Shown here in pieces: positions 37,030-47,043 of a stretch of 64,000 nt of DNA; the stretch's first letter is position 1, and each line of letters begins with the position of its first letter. Source of the DNA: Chenopodium formosanum (taxonomy: Eukaryota > Streptophyta > Magnoliopsida > Caryophyllales > Amaranthaceae); the NCBI GenBank assembly GCA_024500155.1, contig CM044872.1, positions 55,123,460-55,187,459 on the forward strand, in the 5' to 3' direction. The position numbers were made by a program, and so were the translations under genes. The notes below the pieces were generated by a model that was not told the DNA's origin, ran no database searches, and saw only the letters and a list, made by a program, of their open reading frames with translations.

Positions 37030-38220
37030 AAAAGCCCATGGATCCTATGTTGTAAATGAGATATTTAAAAAACACAACCCATTTTTTCAAACTGTGCCCT
37101 CCTCTTTTCAAACTTCCAAACTGTAGCCTTAAGGTACATTAAGTGATTACGCTGTAATCTTGGTGTTAACCTTCCGTTAGTGGGGCCTACTTTACACCAA
37201 TTAATTTTTTTCTCGATTTACATGCTAAGAAATGTTCCATTAGAGGTTTTATGGGTCATTTTAAATTTTAAGGATCAAATTGAGCTCGAATTTAACAAAA
37301 AAAATAATATAAAAGCCCTGTTTTGTGAATTCGGATTTCCGCAGTTAAAATTAGAATTCACAAAAAGGGTTTTTTTTTTTTTTTTTTTTTTTTGGTGTCA
37401 AATCCGAGTCTAAATTGGAACCTTAATATTCAAGTTGGGGAGGGAAGTGAAAAAAGTGACTCAGAGGACTGCTCGAAATGGAGAAAGCCTGATTTAGGCT
37501 TTTATAAGGTCAATTGTGATGCCTCCATCTTTGAGAATGGCATGGTTGGTTTAGGGGGGGGTGGTAAGGGATAAGGATGGGGAAGTTGTTCTGGCTACTT
37601 GTTTGCAGGTTAGTGGCAGCAATGAAGTTGATATTGCTGAAGGGTTAGCTCTACGGCACTCTATGAAGGTGGCTATGGAAGCCGGGTACACCTCTTTAAT
37701 CCTTGAAGCTGACTGCCAGAGAGTTTTTCATGCTCTGAAGGAAAAAAATGCTGAACCTTCCTACTTGGGTGAAATCATCAAGGACATCCTTCACCTTGCT
37801 GCTAGCTGCTCTCACTGCTCTTTCTCTTGGGTTAGAAGAACTGCAAATCAGGTGGTACACTACATGGCACGATTGAGTAGTACTTTTAGCGATTTTCGTG
37901 TTTGGCTTGAAAATTTTCCTATTCAGGCTTATGTAAACTTTGATCACATTTAATTTTATTTTTTTTTCGGCTCGTTTTCCGTCAAAAAAAAAAAAAAAAA
38001 CCTAAAACCTTTAATGTGATATTTTTTATTACGCAAATTGAGAAAAAATATAAAGAAGTTCAAAATGGGTCCCACTAACGGTGACCGTTAATGGTAGGAT
38101 AACACCAATGTCACTATTGAGATATAATTGTAAGTTGAAGGTTACGGCATGTAATTTTCAAAAAGAGGGGGCATAGCTTGAAAAAGTCAATACTTAAGGG
38201 TTATGAGGTAGAATTTTCAT
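37030..38220. mobile_element. Element with long diverged inverted repeats, interrupted by a LINE remnant
   Basis: About 37,030-37,220 and 38,030-38,220 are inverted relatives: both contain the order CTRTGCCC...CTCTTTT, GTAACCTT-like, TTGGTGTTA and CCGTTAGTGGG. The outer boundary and target duplication are not clear. Long inverted repeats would suit a MULE-type element. Confidence 0.45.
37404..38000 (+). pseudogene. LINE-type RNase H domain remnant with frameshift and poly-A tail
   Basis: The frame encodes the C-terminal RNase H-like domain of plant LINE retrotransposons: the first Asp in NCDAS, Glu in AEGLALRHSM, Asp in EADCQ, and a late RRTANQVVHYMA helix. The reading frame switches at an 8-G run near 37553-37561; the first part runs in one frame to about 37560 and the rest in another to 37953. 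It ends with a short T/G-rich 3' tail and A17 at 37984-38000, as for retrotransposed LINEs. The reverse transcriptase part is missing. A 24-base T run lies immediately upstream. Confidence 0.8.
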
Positions 38221-39300
38221 TTTTTTTTTAAAGATTTATGCACAATAAATTTAAAGTGATCTTTAATTTATATGCATGTGATCATTATCTTGTTTGAAAA
38301 AATTATAACTGTAGGGAATATTTCAAGCATCCCACACTTGAGCCCCACTGTGATCATACACTTAAGCATGGTGGCGTCCAAAGGGAAGGAAGCTAGAGTA
38401 AAAGAGTCGCTAACAAGTTTTAGGAACTTGTAAACCGTTCACAGGGTGAAGGTTACACCCCTTCACGATCCATGAGATCGCTAACTCTATAGTGGTCTGG
38501 AACCATGACTGGATATTCGGGGATGAAGGTACAAATCCAAACTAAAAGAGATTGAACCTGCCTTAAAAATAGGCCTTTACTTTATTCTTCTCATATTCAT
38601 GTACGCTTTCTGACTAACATACAATCAATAGATTAACCCTAAACCTGTTTATCTATGTTGGTTGAATATTAATGCACAAACAAATCTATTATTGGCGATA
38701 ACTTGAATTATAATCAAATTAACCTAAACAAGATCATTAATTATCTTATTAAGCGTGATTACAAGTACAAATTCCCTTTAAAAGGCGTGATCAAGCAATA
38801 AAAATAATATATCAAGCAACATAATAACATTGACAACAAATCATCATCAAAATAATATGATAATATTAGCAAGATCGTAGACATGATACCAACATGATTA
38901 ATAACAAACCCTAGCATGTCACTAAACATTAAAGATCAAATCTTTAACCCTAACATGATACTAACAAGATAGAAGGAAAGAATAGGAAGCATCATAGAAA
39001 CATACATGATATTAGAAATATTAGTTATTACCCTAAACATGATACTAGGAATCAATAAAATATCCTAACATGATACTAGGAATAAAAATAATCAAAGCAT
39101 GCTTTCTATATCAAAAGAATAACAAAGTAATTAAATTACTTACTTGGATGTCTCGTATCTCTTTCTAATAACAAAATACACGCGTTAGTAACTTCAAGGA
39201 AAATAATAAAACGATTAAATTAAATAATTGAAATAGGGATTTGGGACCAAACCCTCAGAAATTATAAACCTTTCACGTCTAGGGCGAAGACAACTTCGAA
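38221..39300. repeat. AT-rich repeat-derived DNA, origin unclear
   Basis: It contains several copies of an ACATGATACTAGGAAT word (about 38,940-39,090) and LTR-like noncoding text. It directly precedes the truncated end of the Gypsy fragment. No gene is seen. Confidence 0.35.
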
Positions 39301-39304
39301 TTTG

Positions 39305-41400
39305 GCTAGGTGTTAAGTTGACACAACAGCCTGCATGTCATGAATTATCGGTCTGCCGATAATTGTGTTGTAGGCCGATTTGACATCCACCACCAGAAAC
39401 TCTGCCATCACATCTCTAGCCTGTGGCCATCACCCATCCTTAACGGCAACACAATACTCCCTTCTGGCCTCACTGTTGACCCATTAAACCCAATCACAGG
39501 GTATGATACCGGCTTCAGGTATTGCCTTCCTATATTCATTTCACTAAATGCTTGCATAAACAACACATTCGCTGAACTGCCTTCATCCACCAGCACTCTT
39601 TTAATGTCTGCCCCATTGATCTTGGTTATCAGAACTAATGGATCATCGTGCGGGAACACCACACCTCGTGCATCCTCTTCTGTGAACACAACTTGGGGTA
39701 TTGATGCCGGCCGAGGACGGTTATCTACATCCAAAGCACAAACCAAATGACGGTGCTCCGCCAAATGCTTCCTTGCCCCACTAATCGTTCCTCCATGAAT
39801 CGGTCCCCCCGTTATCACATCTACCCTTCCTGTAGATAACAGCGGTATTCCTGCATCCCCTTGTCGGACTATCCTTCCTTGTGTCCTTTCGGGCCTTGCT
39901 TCTATCTGTTGCCTCTCAACTGCTTGTGCTGGTTGCTGGTTTCTGCCAGCATTCAACCGGTATTGTGTTAGGTGCCCTTTCCTGATCAACTCTTCAATGT
40001 TGTCCTTCAACTGTGTACACTCCTCCGTATAATGTCCCACATCCCTATGGAACATACAATATTTCTTTACATCCCTTGGCCTTGCCTTCATGGGAATCGG
40101 TCTTGACCAATCTTCTCTGTTCTGGTTTACTGAGTAGATTGCTGCCCTTGGTGTATTCAAGGGGGTGTAAGTGCTGTATCTCATCGGCAGCCTTGCCGGT
40201 CTGGTATCTTGCCGACTTCCTCCTCCCCTTCCTGGGGCAGGAGCTCTCGGCCTGCTTCCTCCAGATGAGGTCCCCCCATACTGACTTTGCCCCTTTCCGG
40301 CAACCACATGCCTGCTACTCGTCTTCATCAGCTCTTCGCTCTTTATGTAATCATGAGCTTTACTGAACGCCGCTGCCAATGTCGGCAGGCTCTTCCTTGT
40401 AAGATATCTTTTAAAATCCGAATCAACCAACCCATTCATCAAAGCCATCACAGCTATTTCCTGTTGCAATTTCGGAATGGTGTTTGCTTCATTGTTAAAT
40501 CTCCTGATGTAATCCCTCAATGATTTATCCGGTTTCTGCTCCACAGCCATCAATTCTCCAGAGGTTCTCTGCCTTACGCTGTTACTGACATACTGACCTA
40601 CAAACATCTCAGTCAGTCTTTCAAAGCTATCTACTGATCCAACTTCAAGGTTGTTAAACCAATCGGCAGCAGCCCCAATCAGAGTTGTCGGAAAGACTTT
40701 ACACCAAACTGCGTCCGAGTTAGTGTACAGCATCATGTGTCCCTCATAAGACGTTATGAATCTTGCCGGATCCCCCCTTCCATCATACCTACAAGTCGGC
40801 ATTTTCACCTTCTCCATTGGCTGATCTAAGATGTGCTGGGCAAATGGGGATGCCCTTAACTGCACTACCGTGCGTACTGCTTGACCCTCTACTTGCGAGC
40901 TTCTTTGCTGCTGAGTTCTGGTACTCGCAACATGACTCGAGGATTGCTCATCCTGCCGTGATGTTGTATGCGTCCTTACTGACGACTCATGTCGGGGTCT
41001 TCTCGACGAGTTCTCAAACTGATTATACTGTTCTTCCTGGTTACGGTGCAATGTTCCTCTATCTGCTTGAGCAGCTTCTCTTTCAGCCCGTGCTGCCTCG
41101 GCCTCCTTCCTCTTCCTACTCATTGCACTCATCACTCTTGCGGCTGTTTCCAACTCGTCTGGAGTGAATGCCGCCATAGGATCCTCTGCCTCTCCTCCTC
41201 CTGCAGGGGGGGTTATCGGCATATGGAACTGATTACCCTCTAGGGTATGGGTTTCATCTACTATCTCCACCTGGGGTTGTCCTACTGGTATTCCATTGTT
41301 TCCGGCCATGATTATTGTTGTTGTATATATATTTTGTGTGAGGTTCTTAGGCGATAGAAGTGATCAACTGACCCCTCCTTCTAGCGCCAAATTGTTTCTG
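39305..41400 (-). mobile_element. Truncated Gypsy-type LTR retrotransposon (Tat/Retand-like gag-protease)
   Basis: A gag frame of 633 codons (41309-39408) starts MAGNNGIP and contains the retrotransposon capsid region (FITSYEGHMMLYT, AADWFNNL, LRDYIRRFNNE), a Cys/His segment (YCMFHRDVGHYTEEC) and the first part of an aspartic protease whose active site reads DEGSS. After the in-frame TGA at 39408 the protease continues in a shifted frame (MAEFLVVDVKSAYNTIIGRP) to about 39312 and then stops. Reverse transcriptase and integrase are absent. Upstream, TTTGGCGCTAGAAGGAGGG near 41,375-41,395 fits a primer-binding region. Confidence 0.82.
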
Positions 41401-41880
41401 TCTGATCCTAACTTCTCCAAGAACTCGGACTTGAGATTCTGATACTCCTATCGGCAAGCTGAGAACCTACACAATGAGAAGAAGTTAGCTAACCCCGGGG
41501 TGATCCGGGGATAACCACTCCGATGATAAAGTCAGAAAGTGTTTGAGAAAAGAAGATAAGTAAGAGAGAGAAAGTAGAGAAAGAGAGAGTAATTAATGCC
41601 CTCATTAATGAGGTCTTACCTACTATTTATTATAGTTTACCTTGACAGGTGGCTCTCATCCATGCAGAGCCTTTTGTGCCAAGTGTTGAGCTTCTGTTGC
41701 CACGTGTTGAATTTCGGCAGGCCGACATGTCTTCTTTCTGCAACATATCAGCATCTTCTTATAATTATTAAAACCTGGTCGTGTGTTTTCACAAGATATC
41801 GGTCATGCCCAGATATCATCCCATACAAATGTCTTGTATTTCAATATTCAATTAAGATGTCCGTAAAATTGATTGTACAT
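41400..41880 (-). mobile_element. Probable 5' LTR of the Gypsy fragment
   Basis: It lies directly upstream (minus sense) of the primer-binding region. It contains GA-rich leader-like DNA and a near-palindrome GATATC...GATATC around 41,793-41,811. No second LTR copy is in the window, so the borders are estimates. Confidence 0.5.
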
Positions 41881-41907
41881 AGAATTTTTTTTTTTTTTTT
41901 TTTTTTT

Positions 41908-42887
41908 ATGTTCAACTATCAATTTGAATGTTTAGATTTCTTTGCACTTATATCGTTAATTGTATTCATAAACTGTTCAAGTAATGTCTGGAGGGAAAGT
42001 GTTGGGATGTGAAGGCCAGAGTTGCAATCCTTTTAACTGGTGTTGTGATGGCTATCATTGTGTTGATTTGGTCCGTGGATGTACCAAAAGTAAGTCATGG
42101 CAATATAAAGGATCATTTTCCATTTAATATTCAACATTTCAATTTTGGACAAAAAACATAAAAAGTGATTTGCAAGGACTATCATATAGACATGTAATCA
42201 GTAAACAGTAAATCAGTTCAAACTACTAGTAATATCTTCATTCTTAAGAGGACAAGACACATTAACTCAGTTTAAGATATATTTTTGTTAAATAATAGAC
42301 TTTTTAATTACACTACGTATTTATTATAGTATGCTAAACAAAATTAATATTCCCTCCGTTTTTAAGTACTTGTTCCATTTTTACTTTTTGCAATATTCAT
42401 TTGTCGTACTTTAACTAATGTTTGTGATTTATACATAAGAAAAAAAATATAATCTTGTAGTTTGTCAGTTTGCGGTACTTGTTAGAATCATCTCAATAAA
42501 AAAATTGTTAATTTTAATTGTGTGTGGTACAACAATGATTATTTAGAATTTTGTTATATTACACCCGGGTGTACATAACATGCTCTCCATGATTTTATTT
42601 TATTATTATTATTTTTTTTAAGAAAACAATGATTGTTTCTTTGTTTATGCTCAAAACACATGACCAAAAGAATAAATTAATTACAGCGTACAACTAGTAC
42701 AGAGAAATTCCTTCAGTCTTACTACCCTGCTTTACTTACAATGTTATCATTGTTATGTTTGTTTTAAAAATTGGCAGACCTAGAATGCTTGCCATTAGGA
42801 TACGCTTGTGGAATCTATCGACAAGGTTTTGCGAGTTGCTGTGACCCATATACTTGTTCAGATCATTGGGATGGCAAATGTCAGTAG
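41908..42887 (+). CDS. Two-domain knottin (cystine-knot peptide) gene, frame broken near the signal peptide
   Basis: Small secreted-peptide gene seen only after joining exons. One frame from the ATG at 41908 gives a signal-peptide-like hydrophobic start (FFALISLIVFI) but stops at 42012. The next frame, with an ATG at 41984, carries knottin domain 1 with spacing C-x4-C-x5-CC-x4-C-x6-C (first Cys at 42008). A consensus donor GTAAGT at 42090 and an acceptor TTGGCAG ending at 42777 join in phase through a split Asn codon to domain 2, C-x6-C-x9-CC-x4-C-x7-C, stop 42885-42887. Domain 2 closely resembles the amaranth alpha-amylase inhibitor class, with a CCDPYTC block. Such peptides inhibit insect amylases or act as antimicrobials (family knowledge). 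The two frames differ by one base between 41,972 and about 42,005. This may be decay, an assembly error, or an undetected splice site. Confidence 0.72.
42090..42777 (+). other. Intron between the two knottin domains, with a MITE end
   Basis: The 688-base intron has consensus GTAAGT and TTGGCAG borders. At about 42350 a one-sided Stowaway-like start (CTCCCTCCGTTTTTAAGTAC) is present without a matching right end, so it is a truncated element. Confidence 0.6.
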
Positions 42888-42957
42888 TTTGGTTTTTCAA
42901 CTAACGCCGTTAATTACCTCTAAATCTCTAATAAGTGCTATGTTTGGTTTTATGTTC

Positions 42958-43979
42958 GGAAAATTTGTCAGGAAAAACCTTTTAAAGTGACCTTTTTGTT
43001 CAGTAAAACCTTTTAAATTTTTTTTTATCAAGAGAAACCTGTTTTAATTTTTTTTTTGTTCAAGACAGCCAACACCCACTTTCCGACGTTGACTTAACAT
43101 TTCCCAGCGTTGACCACGTGTTTTCCCACATGTGCATGGCACATGACTTCTAATTTCCTAGTGACACCCCATTTTTACTAATTTCACACTCTTTTCCTTC
43201 CAATTAAACACTCTCTCTCCTACTCTCTCTCTCTCTCTCTCCTTCTCTCTAATCTCTTTGTGAATACCCTCATCAACCCAATCGAATTTGTCACATCTCT
43301 TTGCCAGTCTAGAACCCTCATCAACCCACTCAAATTTGTCACAACCCCTCTGCCCAATTTCATGGTCATAAAATTTGCATGCAATGAATTTCCTCCCAGG
43401 ATTATCATAGGTCCATGAAGTCCTCTTCGCAACAAGAAAACCACAACCACACCTCATAACACCTATTCGATCCATATTTGCTGCATAATTGAGAAAATTT
43501 AAAAAGGAGGAAAAACCCTAATTTCCAATCAAGAATTGAAAAACACAGAGATGGACAAATTAAACACTTACCTCTAGTCGAAAATTGATGGGAAAGCCTT
43601 CTATTGCTTCGAATTGGCTGCACTCTAGCAATGGCGTGAGAATTTGAGAACACAGAGTAGAGAAAGAGATGAAATAGAATAAAGAGAAGGAGAGAGAGAG
43701 AGAGAGAGAGAGAGTAGGAGAGAGAGTGTTTAATTGGAGGGACAAGAGTATGAAATTCGGAAAAATGGGGTGTCATTAGGAAATTAGAAGTCATGTGCGT
43801 GGCACATGTGGGAAAACACGTGGTCAAAGCCGGGAAATGTTCAATCAACGTCGGAAAGTGGGTGTTGGCTGTCTTGAACAAAAAAAAAATTAAAACAGGT
43901 TTCTCTTGGCAAAAAATTTTTTAAAAGGTTTTTCTAAATAAATAGGTTACTTTAAAAGGTTTTTCTTGACAAATTTTCC
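42958..43979. mobile_element. Pack-MULE with about 285-base terminal inverted repeats
   Basis: The two ends (42958-about 43240 and about 43690-43979) are long inverted copies starting GGAAAATTTGTCARGAAAAA and running inward through matching CT/GA microsatellites. The flanks carry a 9-base duplication, TTTATGTTC at 42949-42957 and TTTATGTTT at 43980-43988, with one change. This is the Mutator signature. There is no transposase; the interior is a captured GRF zinc-finger frame. It lies 70 bases after the knottin stop codon. Confidence 0.88.
43158..43475 (-). CDS. GRF-type zinc-finger fragment carried by the Pack-MULE
   Basis: An open frame of 105 codons from the ATG at 43475. It encodes one GRF zinc finger (RCGCGFLVAKRTSWTYDNPG, then FIAC and GCDKFEW), the Cys-rich fold found in several nucleic-acid-binding proteins and very common in plant transposon-related proteins. 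After the finger a segment is repeated in tandem (CDKFEWVDEG / CDKFDWVDEG). The frame then runs into the CT-rich inverted repeat (Arg/Glu repeats) and stops inside it. It is probably a captured and truncated host or transposon exon. Expression is unknown. Confidence 0.65.
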   Translation of the reverse strand: MDRIGVMRCGCGFLVAKRTSWTYDNPGRKFIACKFYDHEIGQRGCDKFEWVDEGSRLAKRCDKFDWVDEGIHKEIREKERERERVGERVFNWKEKSVKLVKMGCH

Positions 43980-44700
43980 TTTATGTTTTGAATTTTATGT
44001 ATGTTCCTTTTCTTATATTATATGGTCATAAGATTGTAATCAAAATTCTCCCATTAGGAGTGCATGATAATAAATTGATTTTCTTTTGTGTGCTTAAAAA
44101 ACATTTAATGTAAAAAAAAAAAAAAAAAAAAACAAAACTTATTTGAGTCAAAATGACTGTACTATATGGACTCGAATTGTATCCGAAACTGGAGAAAAAC
44201 TCGACATAACATCTCATCGATACAACCCTCAAATCAATACCAATAAAAGTGTTGAGCATAATAAACTTGCTATACACTTAAAATGACTCCACCAGACATG
44301 AACTCAGATTGAATACATGAAAGTTATAAGCACCAGTACACCACCACCACGCCAAAGGAATTATTGAATGCAAATCAATTATTAGTTCACTTATCTGGTT
44401 AAATAAGTTGTTTAATTAGCTGTTTTGCATGCAAATTTATCTAGTTTCATTGCCTTTTTATACACAAAAAATATAAATTTTTGGCAAAATTGTCAAAACT
44501 CAATAAAGAATATATCACTAGTTGTCAAGAAACGTTCACAAGTAAGCCATTTAGAGTCATTTATCAATGAACATTTGTCTGTTAAAGCAGTAAAGAAACT
44601 TGAACAAAATTAAGCTAATCATCAAACAAGGGTACAAAAAGACTGAACTTTTTATGTACTGCTAGAGTGAAAAAACAGAGGAATATCTAATTAAATTGTA
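43980..44700. other. AT-rich intergenic DNA
   Basis: It contains a poly-A run at about 44113-44131 and no recognisable gene. Confidence 0.4.
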
Positions 44701-44904
44701 AACTAAAATTTTATTGACAATAAACAATTAGGTACGTATTCAGTTTGGACCAAAAAGAGTCACCATGACAGTTTTTACTTCAGAAATATCAACAAACATC
44801 CTCTTCCACTTCACAGCAATTAGTATAAATCTTGTAAGCCAAACACAATTTAACCTACATCATAGTCGAATCATCAAGTCTTCAGGGCATTATTGAGCAG
44901 GACC
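44700..44904 (-). other. Possible terminal 3' UTR exon of the mL43 gene
   Basis: On the minus strand a good donor (CCAG-GTAATG) lies at 47000/46999, just after the mL43 stop. An acceptor-like TTTGCATGGTAG ends at 44905. This would make a spliced 3' untranslated region. Sequence alone cannot prove it. Confidence 0.3.
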
Positions 44905-47043
44905 ACCTACCATGCAAATAAACAGATTGTAAATCAAACTTTTCCTGTGCACAAAGATAATCTAAGAAAAAATATATTTTAAACAGCGCAGTAAAAAAAG
45001 TGGGAAATGAAACACAGTAGAAAAATCAGACATACAGTCACTGAAATTGAGTAATATTCACATAATGCTAAATGCACAATTATATGTTATACTACGTATA
45101 CACACTTGCAAAGTTGCAAGTGCATTTGAACCAACTTTAGACATATAAACATACCTATAATACTTTCTGATGTGCTAATATAGCTTAAAATTCAACTCTC
45201 AACATCATATCTATGTAGATATAGCACTATTATAGTTTTTTTTTTTTTGATATCTGATCCCCAATAAATGGAATTGAATAACATGTGACCATGTCACTAT
45301 ATCAGGCGATGCACGGTAATACGCCGATACAGATACTCTAAACTTAGCTTTCTCTTCCTCTAAAGATCAAAACACCTCTTTCTTTCTATTCAACTGCTAG
45401 GGTGTGAATCTTATGATGTCTTTCTTCATTTCTAAGACCCTTTTTCATTATATGCCTGTTCTAAAGCATTATCCCAACCCCCGGGGCCCTAACCTCCCAA
45501 ATCCTGATATACTCAATCAGGCGGTCACAGCCTTAACTTCACAATCAACTTCAAATTGAAAATTAAGCTTTCTCATTATAATGATCATCTTTTAATTTTC
45601 CATCTTAAATTTTCATAATGACTATCTAGATGAGAAAGCACTATGTTTTCAGTTATCCAAGCGATGGCAGCAAGCCAGTAAAGGGTGGGCATAATTCACA
45701 AGTGCCAAAGGCATTTGCAGCAGTTCTACCAGAGGACTTCTTCACATAATGAGATAAGGATTCAATTATGCACATGACGGTGCAGTCAAGTCCGCCAGAT
45801 AATTTTAAGTAACCAAATTATATAAATAATGGTCTATACACAGCCAAAACCAATATAAGAAGTTATTCAACTTCTATCTAGTCTAACAGCAAATATTCGC
45901 ACACCTAAACGTAAACAAGCTTCCCAAGTTCCGGGCAACGAAATCCACAATAATATCTGTGATTAAAATAGAGCACAAAATATTAGAAACCTGTTTATTA
46001 TATATTTTTATAATTTTTTAAGAAGCCAGACATGTATACATCAGGTTAGTAAAAACCTATAATGTAGAGGCCCATATGTTACAATTCTACAAATACATCC
46101 TTTGTCAAACATCTGGAATTCTAGGACTGATAAGCTGCTCATAGGGCCGACTCCAGTTATGGGATTAAGGCTTTGATTGATATAAGCTGCTCATAGGGAC
46201 AAAATCCTAGGACGACTACTGACCCTCACACTCGGTACACTCCGGTAGTACATCTATATGTCAGCAACTATAATCCCAATGTTGTGCCTATGCAATCGGA
46301 ACTTCTCAGTTATGGAAGCAGGAAGGTTAAGAACTTGGGATTACATAGTACTTTTGTTATGGAAGCACCAAATGATGTTGTCTGTGACAGAAAAAGGGAT
46401 CATGAAAGAAAATTGCTTCTAGATGAAATCCAAAAGAATACTCTATGAGTATATAAGAAAATTAACCGGCCCCCAGATATATACAGCCAAAAGATTGTTA
46501 GACAGATACCTGTTTATAGACTGTTGTCTATAAAAAATTACATGTTCAATGAATCTATAAGGTTCATTACTCAGAGACTTTTTACTTTAATAGACTAAAT
46601 CAAAATGGTTCATAGAACTGTTTGCATGTATTTCTTATTGTGAAGCAACAGACAAACATTGCATTAAGGATCAAGGGTCAACTGGCATCAATAATCAAAG
46701 ACTGTCTACCCCTCTCCCTCTTAGCATGCCATGCTGAAAGCCCCATCAGAAGCATCAAAATATATTGATGTTGGTCTCTTCATACTCATATGGTTTAAAA
46801 ATTACCTAAACTGTCTAACTCCAAACATAACATTTGTTGCAATTTTACATTTAAAAAAAGAACACAAAAGTAACTGACCCTGAAGCAAGAGGAATGGAGA
46901 TAATACATAATCAACCTCTTTCTTACTCTTCTCCAGCCAGCAATTATACAGCATTCAAAAACAGAGTTTCAGATAGCAGGAGTAGACTGATAGCATTACC
47001 TGGACAGGCGTGAGAGGGACTTAAGTAGCACAATACTTTTCCT

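Noticed and set aside
40013..41243. Plus-strand frames of 78-134 codons
   Set aside because: They are shadows of the minus-strand gag frame.
41596..42012. 138-codon frame ending in the knottin signal-like start
   Set aside because: Its first two-thirds run through the Gypsy LTR region and a poly-T tract; only the part from the ATG at 41908 looks meaningful.
42350..42520. Complete Stowaway MITE in the knottin intron
   Set aside because: Only the left terminal sequence is present; no inverse right end or second TA was found.
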